From Streptomyces sp. ACA25 (GTDB lineage Bacteria; Actinomycetota; Actinomycetes; Streptomycetales; Streptomycetaceae), in the NCBI RefSeq assembly GCF_028200735.1, contig NZ_JAQKPV010000011.1:62001-126000 (forward strand): a stretch of DNA of 64,000 nucleotides, read 5' to 3'. Below, in pieces: positions 8,361-17,146 of this stretch. Under the pieces are notes generated by a model, which had not been told where the DNA came from, did no database searches, and saw only the letters and a list, made by a program, of their open reading frames with translations. The stretch's first letter is position 1. Each line of letters opens with the position of its first letter. Position numbers and translations under genes: made by a program.

Positions 8361-10249
8361 TGAACCCGACGACCACCGGCTCCGACCCGGTCCGTGCCCT
8401 GCACGACGCGGGCGGACTGGCCGCCCGCTACCCCGAGGTGGCACAGGCGCTCGCCGCGGCCGGCCCGGCCGAGGTCAGGCGGGCGGGCAGCCTGCTGGCC
8501 ACCGTGCCCGCGGACACGGTGCTCGCCGCTCACCCCGGCATCCCGGTGCTCGACATCGCGGTGACCGGGAGCTCCACGCTCACCCCCCTGGTGCCCGCCC
8601 TGACCGGCGAGCTCGCCCGGCACGGTCTCCTCGGCCGCGTCCGGGTGGGCGACCCCGGTGCGTTCGCCCTCGACCTCGCGGTTCCGGCCACCGCGGACCT
8701 CACCCTCTGCGTACTGGACGCCGGAGCGGTTTTCGACCGTTTCGGTGACGCCCCGTGGACCGTGGACGACGTGGCTGCCGCCGCCGACGACCTGCTGCAG
8801 CTGCTGACCGGCCTCGTCCGGACGCACACCGAGCACGGCTCCGGTCTGCTCCTGCTGACCACCGCCCCGCTGCCCGCCCGCTGGCCCGCACAGATCCTGG
8901 ACCTCCGCAACCGGGCCCGGCTCGGCGCCGTCTGGCGCCGGTTCACCGCCGCCCTCCTCGACCTGGGGGCCGACACCCCGGACACCTGTGTGCTCGACCT
9001 GGACCCGCTGTTGTCCGGAACCGGCCCGGCCTGGGACCCCCGGCTGGCCACCTACGCCCATGTCGCGCACACCGACGCCGTCCTCGACGCACTCGCCCGA
9101 CAGGTGGGCCACCTCGCCCGCGGTCTGTGCGGCCGCCTCCGCAAGTGCCTGGTGCTCGACCTGGACGGAACCCTGTGGGGCGGCACGCTTGCCGAGTCCG
9201 GCGCCGACGGCCTGGAAATGGCCCAGGGCTACCGGGGAGAGGCCCACCGGGGCTTCCAGCGCGCCGTCGCCCAGCTGGCCTCCCAGGGGGTGCTGCTCGC
9301 GGTGTGCAGCAAGAACGATCCCGAGGAAGTCGCCGAGGTGCTGCGCACCCACCCCGACCTGCTGCTGCGCGAGGACGCCTTCGTCACCGTGCTCGCCGAC
9401 TGGTCGCCCAAAGTGGACACGATCGCGACGATCGCGGACCGCATAGGCATCGGCACGGACAGCCTGGTCTTCGTCGACGACAACAGCACGGAGGCCGGCC
9501 TGGTCCGCTCCGGGCGGCCGGAGATCGCCGTCATCGAGGTGGACGCCGCCGATCCGGCCGGGCACGCCTCACGGCTGCTGGCCGACGGCTGGTTCGACAC
9601 CACCGAGATCACCGAGGAGGACCGGCAACGCGCCGGCCGCTACCGGACCGAGGCCCGCAGGGCCGAGTTCCGTTCCGGGTTCTCCTCACTCCAGGACTAC
9701 CTGGCCGAGCTCGAAACCCGGGTCGAGATATTCGAACCGGGCGAAGGGGACATCGCCCGGCTGGCCCAGCTGACCCAGCGCACCAACCAGTTCAATCTCA
9801 CCACCCGGCGGCTCGACGCAGCAGGCGTGCGCACGGCCGTGACCGACCCGGACTCCGTGGTCGCACCGGTGCGGGTGAGCGACCGGTTCGGCCGGCACGG
9901 TGTGGTCGGCGTGCTGTTCGCCCGCCGCCACGGCACGGAGCTGGTCATCGACAACCTGGTGATGTCCTGCCGGGTGCTGGGCCGCGGCATCGAGTCGGCC
10001 TGGCTGGGCGAGCTGCTCCGCTGGGCCGCGGCCGGCGGCCTCACCGCGGTCACCGGGTCCTACCGGCCGACCCCGCGCAACGGCCGGGTCGCGGACCTGT
10101 ACCCCGACCACGGGTTCCGCCCGCAGGCCACCGACCCCGACGGCACCTCCTGGTTCCGTCACGACCTGACCTCACTGCCCGGCCCGCTGCCGCACCTGAC
10201 CGTCGACTCGGCCCTGTCCCGACCCGCACTCTCCGGAGGAACCCCGTGA
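8360..10249 (+). CDS. FkbH-type HAD protein (glyceryl-S-ACP synthase)
   Basis: A 629-residue protein of the FkbH family: an N-terminal SGNH-like/variable region of about 260 residues, a HAD domain beginning LVLDLDGTLWGG (Asp267, Asp269), a CSKND motif, FVDDNSTE, and a GNAT-like C-terminal part around NLVMSCRVLGRG. FkbH proteins take 1,3-bisphosphoglycerate, dephosphorylate it and load the glyceryl unit on a discrete ACP. The ACP encoded immediately downstream (GTGA overlap) is the probable acceptor. There is no FkbM methyltransferase nor a dehydrogenase pair of the methoxymalonyl pathway beside it, so the glyceryl unit is probably used directly for a tetronate ring. The start at 8360 overlaps the previous stop (TGATG). 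Confidence 0.92.
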   Translation: MNPTTTGSDPVRALHDAGGLAARYPEVAQALAAAGPAEVRRAGSLLATVPADTVLAAHPGIPVLDIAVTGSSTLTPLVPALTGELARHGLLGRVRVGDPGAFALDLAVPATADLTLCVLDAGAVFDRFGDAPWTVDDVAAAADDLLQLLTGLVRTHTEHGSGLLLLTTAPLPARWPAQILDLRNRARLGAVWRRFTAALLDLGADTPDTCVLDLDPLLSGTGPAWDPRLATYAHVAHTDAVLDALARQVGHLARGLCGRLRKCLVLDLDGTLWGGTLAESGADGLEMAQGYRGEAHRGFQRAVAQLASQGVLLAVCSKNDPEEVAEVLRTHPDLLLREDAFVTVLADWSPKVDTIATIADRIGIGTDSLVFVDDNSTEAGLVRSGRPEIAVIEVDAADPAGHASRLLADGWFDTTEITEEDRQRAGRYRTEARRAEFRSGFSSLQDYLAELETRVEIFEPGEGDIARLAQLTQRTNQFNLTTRRLDAAGVRTAVTDPDSVVAPVRVSDRFGRHGVVGVLFARRHGTELVIDNLVMSCRVLGRGIESAWLGELLRWAAAGGLTAVTGSYRPTPRNGRVADLYPDHGFRPQATDPDGTSWFRHDLTSLPGPLPHLTVDSALSRPALSGGTP

Positions 10250-10503
10250 CGACCCCGACCACCCCCGGCCTCGACACCGGCCGATTCCTCGGCCTGCTCC
10301 GCGACGAACTCGGCCTCGGCTACAGCGAGAGCGACCTGGACACCGCGTTCGACGACCTGCCCGGCTGGGACTCGGTGCTGCTGCTGAAGCTGCTGGGGGC
10401 CGCCGAACAGCTCACCGGACGCGCCGCACCGATGATCGACGTCCTGGAGGCCGCCGATCTGCGCGCCGTGCACGCCGCGCTGAACGGGGTGCCGGCCGCG
10501 TGA
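10246..10503 (+). CDS. Acyl carrier protein (glyceryl-carrying ACP)
   Basis: An 85-residue carrier protein with the phosphopantetheine site LPGWDSVLLL (Ser43). It is overlapped at both ends by GTGA junctions, upstream with the FkbH-type gene and downstream with the E2-like acyltransferase. In tetronate and methoxymalonyl systems the small ACP next to FkbH receives the glyceryl group; position and size fit that role. The GTG start is fixed by the overlap and by the preceding ribosome site CGGAGGA. Confidence 0.9.
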   Translation: MTTPTTPGLDTGRFLGLLRDELGLGYSESDLDTAFDDLPGWDSVLLLKLLGAAEQLTGRAAPMIDVLEAADLRAVHAALNGVPAA

Positions 10504-11345
10504 GCCGTCCCGAAGCCCCCCGGGCGCAGGAACGCCGGTCCGGGGAACATCCCCCGGGCCGGCGCACTTCCCGTACGCCGGCCGTCACCCCGGTGCCTCG
10601 CGAACGCAGGCACACCCTGCACTTCCTGTCCTTCGCCCGGTCCGCGAGCCCGGTCTTCCTCGACACCGAGGTGGATGCCGCCGCGCTGCTCGCCGACCGG
10701 GCCGCCGACCCGCGGCCGGTGTCCGTGGTGACGTACGTCGTGCAGGCTGTCGGCCGGGTGCTGGACCGGCACCCCGACGCCAACGCCGCCTGCAGCGGGG
10801 GCCCGCGTCCGCGCCGGATCCGCTACCCCTTCGTCGACGTCAAGCTGACGATGGATCGCGAGAGCGCGGGCACCCGGGTGGTGCTGACCTCCGTACTGCC
10901 GGACGCCGACCGCGCCTCGCGTTCCTTCCTCCAGCACCGCATCGACCGGCTGCGGGCCGGTGACCCCGCGACGATGCCCGAATTCGCGGGTGCCAGGGCG
11001 CTGCAGCGGCTCCCGTTCCCGGCCGGGCGACTGGCCTTCACGCTGGCCGGCCGGCTGGGCCGCCGCCACCGCCACCTGGGAACCGTCGCCGTCACCTCGC
11101 TGGGGCACCGGCGGGTGCAGCGCTTCTTCAGCACCGGCGGCACGGCACTCACCATCGGAGTCGGCCGGATCACCCCCCGTCCGGTCGTCCGCGACGGCAC
11201 GGTGACAGTCACGCCCGTGCTCCCGCTGTCCCTGACCTTCGACCACCGGGTGCTCGACGGCGCGCTCGCCGCCGACGTGCTCGACGACCTGGCCGAGACT
11301 CTGGAACGGCCGCCGGAGCCGGAGCCGGGCGATGCCACCCGTTGA
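10500..11345 (+). CDS. E2-like acyltransferase (2-oxoacid dehydrogenase catalytic-domain family) for tetronate acylation
   Basis: A 281-residue protein equivalent to the catalytic domain of dihydrolipoyl acyltransferases; lipoyl and peripheral-subunit-binding domains are absent. The active-site motif DHRVLDGA is present with His249. Stand-alone E2-like proteins of this kind (Agg4, AbyA4, Tmn7-type) acetylate the primary hydroxyl of the newly made tetronate before elimination. Here it sits straight after the glyceryl ACP (GTGA overlap) and before a hydrolase that fits the eliminase. The first 30 residues are Arg/Pro rich and may be unstructured. The function is assigned by family and context together. 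Confidence 0.85.
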   Translation: MSRPEAPRAQERRSGEHPPGRRTSRTPAVTPVPRERRHTLHFLSFARSASPVFLDTEVDAAALLADRAADPRPVSVVTYVVQAVGRVLDRHPDANAACSGGPRPRRIRYPFVDVKLTMDRESAGTRVVLTSVLPDADRASRSFLQHRIDRLRAGDPATMPEFAGARALQRLPFPAGRLAFTLAGRLGRRHRHLGTVAVTSLGHRRVQRFFSTGGTALTIGVGRITPRPVVRDGTVTVTPVLPLSLTFDHRVLDGALAADVLDDLAETLERPPEPEPGDATR

Positions 11346-11991
11346 CGCGCCCGTGCCGTTGCGTTCCGGCCTCCCCGCCCGGCGCTGGAGTGTGCTGCGC
11401 GAGCAGCTGCACCGGCAGGGCCATCTGGTCGGCCACGGCCTGGCCGGGGACTGGGGCACCGGCCGGCCCGGCTCGCGGCGGCTGATCACCACCACGCTCG
11501 GTGCGCTCCTCGGCCTGGACCCGGCGCGGATCGGTCTGGAACGCGACGGCTGCCGCAGGCCGTACGCGGTGGACCGGCACACCGGGGTACGGCTCGGGGT
11601 GGACATGAACCTCAGCCACACCGCGGACGTGCTGCTTCTCGGGGTGAGCCGGCACGGCCGGATCGGGGTCGATGTCGAACGCGCCGACCGCGACATCGCG
11701 TCCACCCCGGCCATGCTGACCCGGATCTGTCACCCGAGTGAGGAGGCCGTGCTCGCCGGGCTTCCGCAACCCCTGCTGACCGACGCCATCGCCCGGCTCT
11801 GGGTCTGCAAGGAAGCCGCGGCCAAGGCCGACGGCCGCGGCCTGGCGCTCGATTTCCGCCGACTTCGGGTGGCCGGCCTCCCGCCCCGCTGGTCGGTCGG
11901 CACCGCCCGGCTCGCGAACTCCGGGCGTCCCGGCTACTGGAGCGCGGCCGTGCTCGTCCCCCCGCCCGACCACGAGGAGTACCACCCATGA
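11332..11991 (+). CDS. Sfp-type 4'-phosphopantetheinyl transferase
   Basis: A 219-residue protein with the three Sfp-type motifs in order: NLSHTAD, GVDVER (Mg2+ ligands) and WVCKEAAAKADG. It would transfer phosphopantetheine from CoA to the serines of the two free ACPs and the PKS carrier domain in this cluster. The ATG at 11332 overlaps the end of the E2-like gene by 14 bases, and the stop is ATGA-coupled to the hydrolase gene. Its insertion between the acyltransferase and hydrolase genes, which are usually adjacent in tetronate clusters, is a point of difference. Confidence 0.93.
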   Translation: MPPVDAPVPLRSGLPARRWSVLREQLHRQGHLVGHGLAGDWGTGRPGSRRLITTTLGALLGLDPARIGLERDGCRRPYAVDRHTGVRLGVDMNLSHTADVLLLGVSRHGRIGVDVERADRDIASTPAMLTRICHPSEEAVLAGLPQPLLTDAIARLWVCKEAAAKADGRGLALDFRRLRVAGLPPRWSVGTARLANSGRPGYWSAAVLVPPPDHEEYHP

Positions 11992-13118
11992 CACCCCCTG
12001 CCATCCCGCTGTCCGAACTCGCGGACCTGGTCGTCCTGCACGCCCGTGCCCAGGGCATCGACCCCCGGGCCTGCCGTCGCGTGCTGGCCGGCATCGACTC
12101 CGTTGCCGGTGACCACCGGACAGCCTGGCCGCAGGCGTGGACCGCGGTCGGGGACCGGCACCTCGCCGCCGGCCGGCACCTGGCCGCCTGCCGGCATTAC
12201 AACCTCGCCCGCTTCCCCTTCGCGGGCGACGAGCCCCGCCGGAGCGCCGCCCGCCGCTGCGTCACCGCGTTCGACGCCTGGCGGCGCTCCCGCGGAGGCA
12301 TCGGCCGGCTCACCCTTGAGCTCACCGGCGGCCGGGTGACCTGCTGGACCGCGGGACTGGACCGGGACCGGCCCCGCCCGCTGCTCCTGGTCATGGGGGG
12401 CATCGTCAGCATCAAGGAGCAGTGGGCGCCGTTCCTGCTGGCCGCCCGCCGCCTCGGCGTCTCCGTCGTCGTGACCGAGATGCCCGGCGTGGGGGAGAAC
12501 ACCTTGCGTTACGGCCCCGAAGCGACCGAAATGATCCCCGAGCTGCTGGACCGGCTGGGCACCCGCGTGTGCGCCCCCGGAGTGCACGTCGTCGGGCTGA
12601 GCTTCGCCGGCCACCTCGCGCTGGCCGCAGCCCGTGACGACTCCCGGATCAGCAGCATCCTCACCGTCGGCGCCCCGGTCGCCGGCGTCTTCGCGGATCC
12701 GGCCGTCTGGCGGACGCTGCCGCGCACCACCACGGGGACGCTCGCCCACCTGACCCGCACCGGCCCGGAGGAGACCCGCGAGACCCTCGCACCCATGGCC
12801 CTGAGCCCCGGACACCTCGCCGCGCTCCGCATCCCCGTCCGTTACGTGGCGAGCCGGCACGACGAGATCATTCCCCGCCGGGAGTGGGAGATCCTCGCCG
12901 AGAACGTGCCCGACCTGGAGTGGGTCGAGTTCGACGATGTGCACGGCTCGCCGGCCCACCTCACCGACACCCGGATCTGGCTGCTGCGGCAGGTGATGGA
13001 ACAGCTCGGTGACCGCCGTGCGCGGCTCCTGGGAGCCGCGCTGGCCGTGCGCGGTCGCAGCACCCGCGGCGGCAGCACCCGGGCCGGCCGGCCCACCGGC
13101 CCTCTGCGCCCGCGATGA
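11988..13118 (+). CDS. Alpha/beta hydrolase, probable tetronate eliminase
   Basis: A 376-residue alpha/beta-hydrolase with nucleophile elbow VVGLSFAGH (Ser205), an HDE segment (SRHDEI) probably holding the acid, and HGSPAH near the C-terminus. The N-terminal 120 residues are helical and precede the core, as in FrsA/DUF1100-like proteins. In abyssomicin and agglomerin pathways a hydrolase of this general type (AbyA5/Agg5) eliminates acetic acid from the acetylated tetronate, leaving an exocyclic methylene. The preceding E2-like acyltransferase makes that the best reading here. The last 35 residues are Arg/Gly rich with no predicted fold. A 157-base gap follows. Confidence 0.8.
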   Translation: MTPPAIPLSELADLVVLHARAQGIDPRACRRVLAGIDSVAGDHRTAWPQAWTAVGDRHLAAGRHLAACRHYNLARFPFAGDEPRRSAARRCVTAFDAWRRSRGGIGRLTLELTGGRVTCWTAGLDRDRPRPLLLVMGGIVSIKEQWAPFLLAARRLGVSVVVTEMPGVGENTLRYGPEATEMIPELLDRLGTRVCAPGVHVVGLSFAGHLALAAARDDSRISSILTVGAPVAGVFADPAVWRTLPRTTTGTLAHLTRTGPEETRETLAPMALSPGHLAALRIPVRYVASRHDEIIPRREWEILAENVPDLEWVEFDDVHGSPAHLTDTRIWLLRQVMEQLGDRRARLLGAALAVRGRSTRGGSTRAGRPTGPLRPR

Positions 13119-13275
13119 GCCGCCGCAGCCGTCCCCCGGCGGGCCCCCGTGACCACGTGCCGCCGCTCTGCGCCACCGCCCGGCCCGGCGGCGGACGCTC
13201 CCTTGACCACGTGCACCTCCCGGGCGACCCGGCTCCGTGCCGGTCCGTCCGGGCCGACCAGGAAGGCCTCCACCG

Positions 13276-14025
13276 GTGACCGAAGACCCGATCACCCTGC
13301 TCTGCTTCCACCACGCGGGTGGCAGCCCTTCAGCATTCCGCGCGTGGCGCGGCGCCCTCGGCCCCCGGTTCGAGCTGCACGCGGTGCCGCTCCCGTCCCG
13401 GGACGCCCGCACCGGCGAGCGCGCCCACGACGACCTGCGCAGCCTCGTCGAAGCGCTCGACTCCGAGCTCGACGACCTGATGAGCCGGCCGCACATGATC
13501 TTCGGGCACAGCATGGGCGCACTCGTCGGCTACTGGCTGGTGCAGCGCCGGATGGCCCGGGGCGCCCCGCTGCCGCTGGCATACCTGGCAGCCGCCTACG
13601 CCGCTCCCCACCTGGCCCGGTCGGTGGTCACCGGAGTGGACGTGGACCGGGTGGACGACCGTACGCTCGCCGAGCGGCTCAGTGCCCTCGGCGGACTCCC
13701 GCAGGAGCTTCTCGCCCGCCCGGAGTGGCTGCGACTGGTCCTGGGAACCGTCCGCGCCGACCTGCGCGTCTGCGCCGGACACCGTTTCATCGCCGCACCC
13801 GCGCTGCCCGTACCCGTGCATGTGTTCGGTGGCCGGCACGACCCGCTGGTGGACGCCGGCCAGCTGCACGGATGGCGTCGGCACGCCGCCGCCGGATTCG
13901 GTCTCGACATCCTCGAAGGCGGTCACTTCCTCGTCCAGGACGCCTCCGCCGGCCTGCTGGACGTGCTGCGGGACCGGCTGGAAGAACTCGCCGCCCCGCT
14001 CAGCAGCCACCTTCAGCCCGTGTGA
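13276..14025 (+). CDS. Type II thioesterase (editing thioesterase)
   Basis: A 249-residue alpha/beta-hydrolase of the type II thioesterase family: FHHAGGSPSAF oxyanion region, FGHSMGALV with Ser79, and a late GGHFLV with the catalytic His. The GTG at 13276 is chosen because AGGAAGG stands 8-9 bases upstream and because it gives the usual family length; the frame is open further upstream. These enzymes clear misprimed or stalled acyl groups from carrier proteins. It follows the hydrolase by 157 bases and precedes the flavin monooxygenase by 25, so it is still part of the biosynthetic operon. Confidence 0.92.
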   Translation: MTEDPITLLCFHHAGGSPSAFRAWRGALGPRFELHAVPLPSRDARTGERAHDDLRSLVEALDSELDDLMSRPHMIFGHSMGALVGYWLVQRRMARGAPLPLAYLAAAYAAPHLARSVVTGVDVDRVDDRTLAERLSALGGLPQELLARPEWLRLVLGTVRADLRVCAGHRFIAAPALPVPVHVFGGRHDPLVDAGQLHGWRRHAAAGFGLDILEGGHFLVQDASAGLLDVLRDRLEELAAPLSSHLQPV

Positions 14026-14050
14026 GACCCCGAACCCTCAGGAGAACCCG

Positions 14051-15271
14051 ATGAACACTCTCACCACCGACGTCTGCGTGGTCGGCGGAGGTCCCGCCGG
14101 ACTGGCCCTCGCCCTGGGCCTGGCCCGCGACGGCCACCAGGTCGTGGTGCTCGAACAGAGCCCGCGCTTCGACCGCAGCTTCCGCGGCGAGTCACTGTCC
14201 CCCGACGGCGTCTGGCTGCTCGACCAACTGGGGGTCCTGGACGATGTCGTGAGCCGGGGGGCGCTCACGGTCGAACGGCTGGAGATCAGCGAGGGCTCCA
14301 GGACCGTTCTGCGCACCGAGTTCGCAGATTTCGCCTATGCCCGCCGCTACCCGATGGAGATCCCGCAGCCGACGCTGCTGGCCTCCCTCGCCGATGCCGC
14401 CGCCGACCACCCCGGGTTCGACCTGCGCAGGGGCTGGACCTGCACCGGCCTCATCGAGGAGGCCGGCGTCGTCACCGGAGTCCGCTACCGCGGCCCGGAC
14501 GGCCCCGGAGAGGTCCGGGCCTCCCTCGTGGTCGGCGCCGACGGCCGCTACAGCAAGGTCCGCTCCATGTCCGGGCTGGCACACGAGAAGCGTCCGCTGG
14601 AACGGGACGTGGTCTGGCTGCGCACCCCGCGGCCGGAGGCCTGGGACCGGGGGGTCTACCGCATCCGGCTGCAGGGAGCCCGGCACGGACTGTTCATCCC
14701 CACGCACCCCGACGATGTCCGTATCGGCTTCAACATTCCCAAGGGCGGCCTGCGAGAGCTGCGGAGCGAAGGTATCGGTGCGCTGCACCGCACGCTCGAC
14801 ACGCTGGCTCCCGAGCTGTCCGGCACCGTCCGTGAGACGGTGACCGACTGGGCCGGCACCACTGTTCTGGACATCTTCACCGTGGAAACCCCGCAGTGGT
14901 CGCGGCCCGGCCTGGCGCTCATCGGGGACTCCGCGCACACCCTGACCCCGATCCTGGGACAGGGAGTCAACCACGCGCTGATCGACGGCCACGTCCTGGC
15001 CGGCCTGCTGGACCGGCCGCTGCGGGCGGCGGGCGGGCGGCGCGCCGACCTCGTGGGGGTGGCCCTCGCACGCTTTCAGGCGGAGCGCCAGCAGGCCGTG
15101 CGGATCTCCCGGAGCCTCCAGCTGCGCCAGGAAAGGGCGTTCACACTCGGGAGCCGGCCGGCCGTCGCCGCGCGCTCGGCGCTGTACCGTGCCATGCACG
15201 CGAGTACGTTCCTGCAGCGGCGCATCCTGTGCACCGCCTACTTCCAGCTGCAGCCCGAACTGGCCGCCTGA
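14051..15271 (+). CDS. FAD-dependent monooxygenase (PHBH/geranylgeranyl-reductase-like fold)
   Basis: A 406-residue flavoprotein with an N-terminal Rossmann motif VGGGPAGLALALGLA (about residues 11-25), the DG motif VVGADGRYSKVR, and the FAD-ribityl motif LIGDSAHTLTPILGQGVN near residue 300. The set is that of class A flavin monooxygenases. The ribosome site AGGAG precedes ATG 14051. In this cluster it would be a tailoring oxidase acting on the acyl chain or on the ring; hydroxylation, epoxidation or oxidative cyclisation cannot be told apart from sequence alone. No halogenase tryptophan motif is seen. Confidence 0.9.
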   Translation: MNTLTTDVCVVGGGPAGLALALGLARDGHQVVVLEQSPRFDRSFRGESLSPDGVWLLDQLGVLDDVVSRGALTVERLEISEGSRTVLRTEFADFAYARRYPMEIPQPTLLASLADAAADHPGFDLRRGWTCTGLIEEAGVVTGVRYRGPDGPGEVRASLVVGADGRYSKVRSMSGLAHEKRPLERDVVWLRTPRPEAWDRGVYRIRLQGARHGLFIPTHPDDVRIGFNIPKGGLRELRSEGIGALHRTLDTLAPELSGTVRETVTDWAGTTVLDIFTVETPQWSRPGLALIGDSAHTLTPILGQGVNHALIDGHVLAGLLDRPLRAAGGRRADLVGVALARFQAERQQAVRISRSLQLRQERAFTLGSRPAVAARSALYRAMHASTFLQRRILCTAYFQLQPELAA

Positions 15272-15339
15272 GCCGGCCGCCCGAGAGGACCGAGACCATC
15301 GACGGACCCGGACAGCCGGCCACTCGGGCAACACGCCCG

Positions 15340-15696
15340 GTGTGGTACCCCGGCTGGCTCTTTCTGGCCCTGTTCCTCCTTGCCTTCGCCGGGTTCGAAG
15401 TGGTCAAGCACGGCGGGTGGGTGATCCCGCTCGCCGTGCTCGGAGCACTCGTGCCGCTCGCGGGCACGGCTGCTCAGCGGCTCCCGCGCACCACGGACGC
15501 GCAGGAGCGCCGGCCGGGGCTGCCGCCCCTCCGGTGGCTGTGCCATCCGGTCCCCCCGGTGCTGGTGCTCATCAGTTTCACCGTGTTCCCCGACACGCAG
15601 CAGCAGGCCGCACCGGGTTTCACCCTCGGGCTCATGTGGCTGGCCGTCGTCGCGCTCCTGAGGGCCCGGAGGCCGTTCCGGCAAAGCGCCGCCTAA
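15340..15696 (+). CDS. Small membrane protein in the biosynthetic cluster (start uncertain)
   Basis: From GTG 15340 the product is 118 residues with three or four hydrophobic segments, beginning with GWLFLALFLLAFAGF and then WVIPLAVLGALVPLAG. I recognise no family. A good ribosome site (GAGAGGA, 15283-15289) is followed after 8 bases by ATC at 15298 in the same frame, not by ATG or GTG, so the gene may start at a rare ATC and be 14 residues longer. It lies between the monooxygenase and P450 genes. It could serve export or self-resistance, but nothing in the sequence proves that. Confidence 0.55.
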   Translation: MWYPGWLFLALFLLAFAGFEVVKHGGWVIPLAVLGALVPLAGTAAQRLPRTTDAQERRPGLPPLRWLCHPVPPVLVLISFTVFPDTQQQAAPGFTLGLMWLAVVALLRARRPFRQSAA

Positions 15697-15758
15697 GGAC
15701 GGGCTCAGCGGCGGGGGACAGGGTGGGTGACGACCGACCCGCCGCACAGGGAGACCGC

Positions 15759-16991
15759 ATGGACGTCGAGAACCCCACCGCACCGGCCGACACCGCGCCC
15801 GCTTCGGGGTGTCCGAGGCAGTACCCGTTCCACCGCCCCTCGGCCATCGAGCTGCCACCGGTCTACCAGGACCTGCGTGCCGAGGAACCGGTTGCTCAGG
15901 TGGTGCTGCCCAGCGGTGACCTCGGATACATCGTCAGCCGTCACGCCGACGCCAAACTCGTGCTGGCGGACCCCCGCTTCAGCCGGGCGGCGATGCTGGC
16001 CGAGGGCGCGCCCCAGCTCACCGTCGCCCCGATGCCGCCCAACAGCCTCTTCTCCACCGACCCGCCGGAGCACACCCGGCTGCGGAAGCTCGTGACGGGG
16101 GAGTTCACCGCCCGGCGGATGCGGGCCCTCGAGCCGCGGATCCAGGAACTGACGGATGCCCTGCTCGACGACATGGAGAAGCAGGGCGGTCCGGTCGACC
16201 TCAACCAGGCCCTCGCGTTCCCGCTGCCGGTGCAGGTCATCTGCGAGCTGCTCGGCGTACCGTTCGAGGACCGCGAGAAGTTCCGGGCCTGGTCGAACGC
16301 CATCGTCTCGCTGACCTCCCACACTCCGGAGGAGATGGTCCAGCAGCGCATGGAGATGGCAGGCTATATCCACCAGCTGATCATCCGGCGCAAGGACGAC
16401 CAGGGTGACGACCTCCTCAGCGCACTGACGGTGGCGCACGAGGAGGAGGGGAAGCTGGACGAGGTCGAGCTCATCGTGATGGCGATGACGCTGCTCGTCG
16501 CCGGTCACGAGACCACTGTCAGCATGATCGGTGCCTGCGTGCTGACGCTGCTGCGGCACCCCGAGCAACTGGCCCGGCTCAAGGAGGACCCGGACTCCAT
16601 GGGCGACATGGTCGAGGAGCTGCTGCGGATCAACCCCATCGGCGACGGCGGGCCGTTGCGGATCGCGGTGGAGGACGTCGAGATCGCCGGCACCGTCATT
16701 CCGAAGGGCAGCGCGGTAATGGCGGCGGTGTGCTCCGCCAACCGGGATCCCGAGGTGTTCGACCGGGCCGAGGAGTTCCGCCCGGAGCGGGACCACAACC
16801 CTCATCTGGCCTTCGGTCACGGCGTGCACCACTGCCTGGGAGCGGCACTGGCCCGGTCCGAGCTGCGGATCACCATCGGCAGTCTGTTCCGCCGGTTCCC
16901 CACACTGCGCCTGGCCACCGATGTCGGAAGCCTGCGGATGAAGACCGGCATGCTTGTCCACGGGCTGGAGAAGCTCCCGGTCACCTGGTGA
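15759..16991 (+). CDS. Cytochrome P450 (bacterial class, CYP107/105-like)
   Basis: A complete 410-residue P450. I-helix AGHETT at 248-253 carries the oxygen-activating Thr252. The ExxR motif is EELLR near residue 287, and the heme loop FGHGVHHCLGAALA has the ligand Cys359. The ATG at 15759 is preceded by CAGGGAG. Such soluble P450s hydroxylate or epoxidise secondary metabolites with electrons from ferredoxin; no ferredoxin gene is beside it. It is the last gene of the cluster, as a strong hairpin terminator follows 45 bases after the stop. The substrate is inferred to be the tetronate or its acyl chain. Confidence 0.95.
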   Translation: MDVENPTAPADTAPASGCPRQYPFHRPSAIELPPVYQDLRAEEPVAQVVLPSGDLGYIVSRHADAKLVLADPRFSRAAMLAEGAPQLTVAPMPPNSLFSTDPPEHTRLRKLVTGEFTARRMRALEPRIQELTDALLDDMEKQGGPVDLNQALAFPLPVQVICELLGVPFEDREKFRAWSNAIVSLTSHTPEEMVQQRMEMAGYIHQLIIRRKDDQGDDLLSALTVAHEEEGKLDEVELIVMAMTLLVAGHETTVSMIGACVLTLLRHPEQLARLKEDPDSMGDMVEELLRINPIGDGGPLRIAVEDVEIAGTVIPKGSAVMAAVCSANRDPEVFDRAEEFRPERDHNPHLAFGHGVHHCLGAALARSELRITIGSLFRRFPTLRLATDVGSLRMKTGMLVHGLEKLPVTW

Positions 16992-17035
16992 CGCCCGACC
17001 GGTGACCCCTGGACGCACCGCGGCCTCCAGCGGCC

Positions 17036-17072
17036 GCCCCTCCGGCCGGAACGGCAGCCGGACCGGAGGGGC
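17036..17072 (+). terminator. Strong hairpin after the P450 gene
   Basis: A perfect 10-bp stem (GCCCCTCCGG at 17036 pairing with CCGGAGGGGC at 17063) is extended inward by four more pairs past one unpaired A. It lies 45 bases after the P450 stop and 75 before the next gene, marking the right end of the biosynthetic operon. There is no U-tract, which is usual in Streptomyces. Confidence 0.75.
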
Positions 17073-17146
17073 CCCGCGGACGGGGCAGACTGTGCGTACC
17101 TGCAGACAGCCGGAGCCGTCAGAGCCCGGCCCGATGAGAGGACAGC

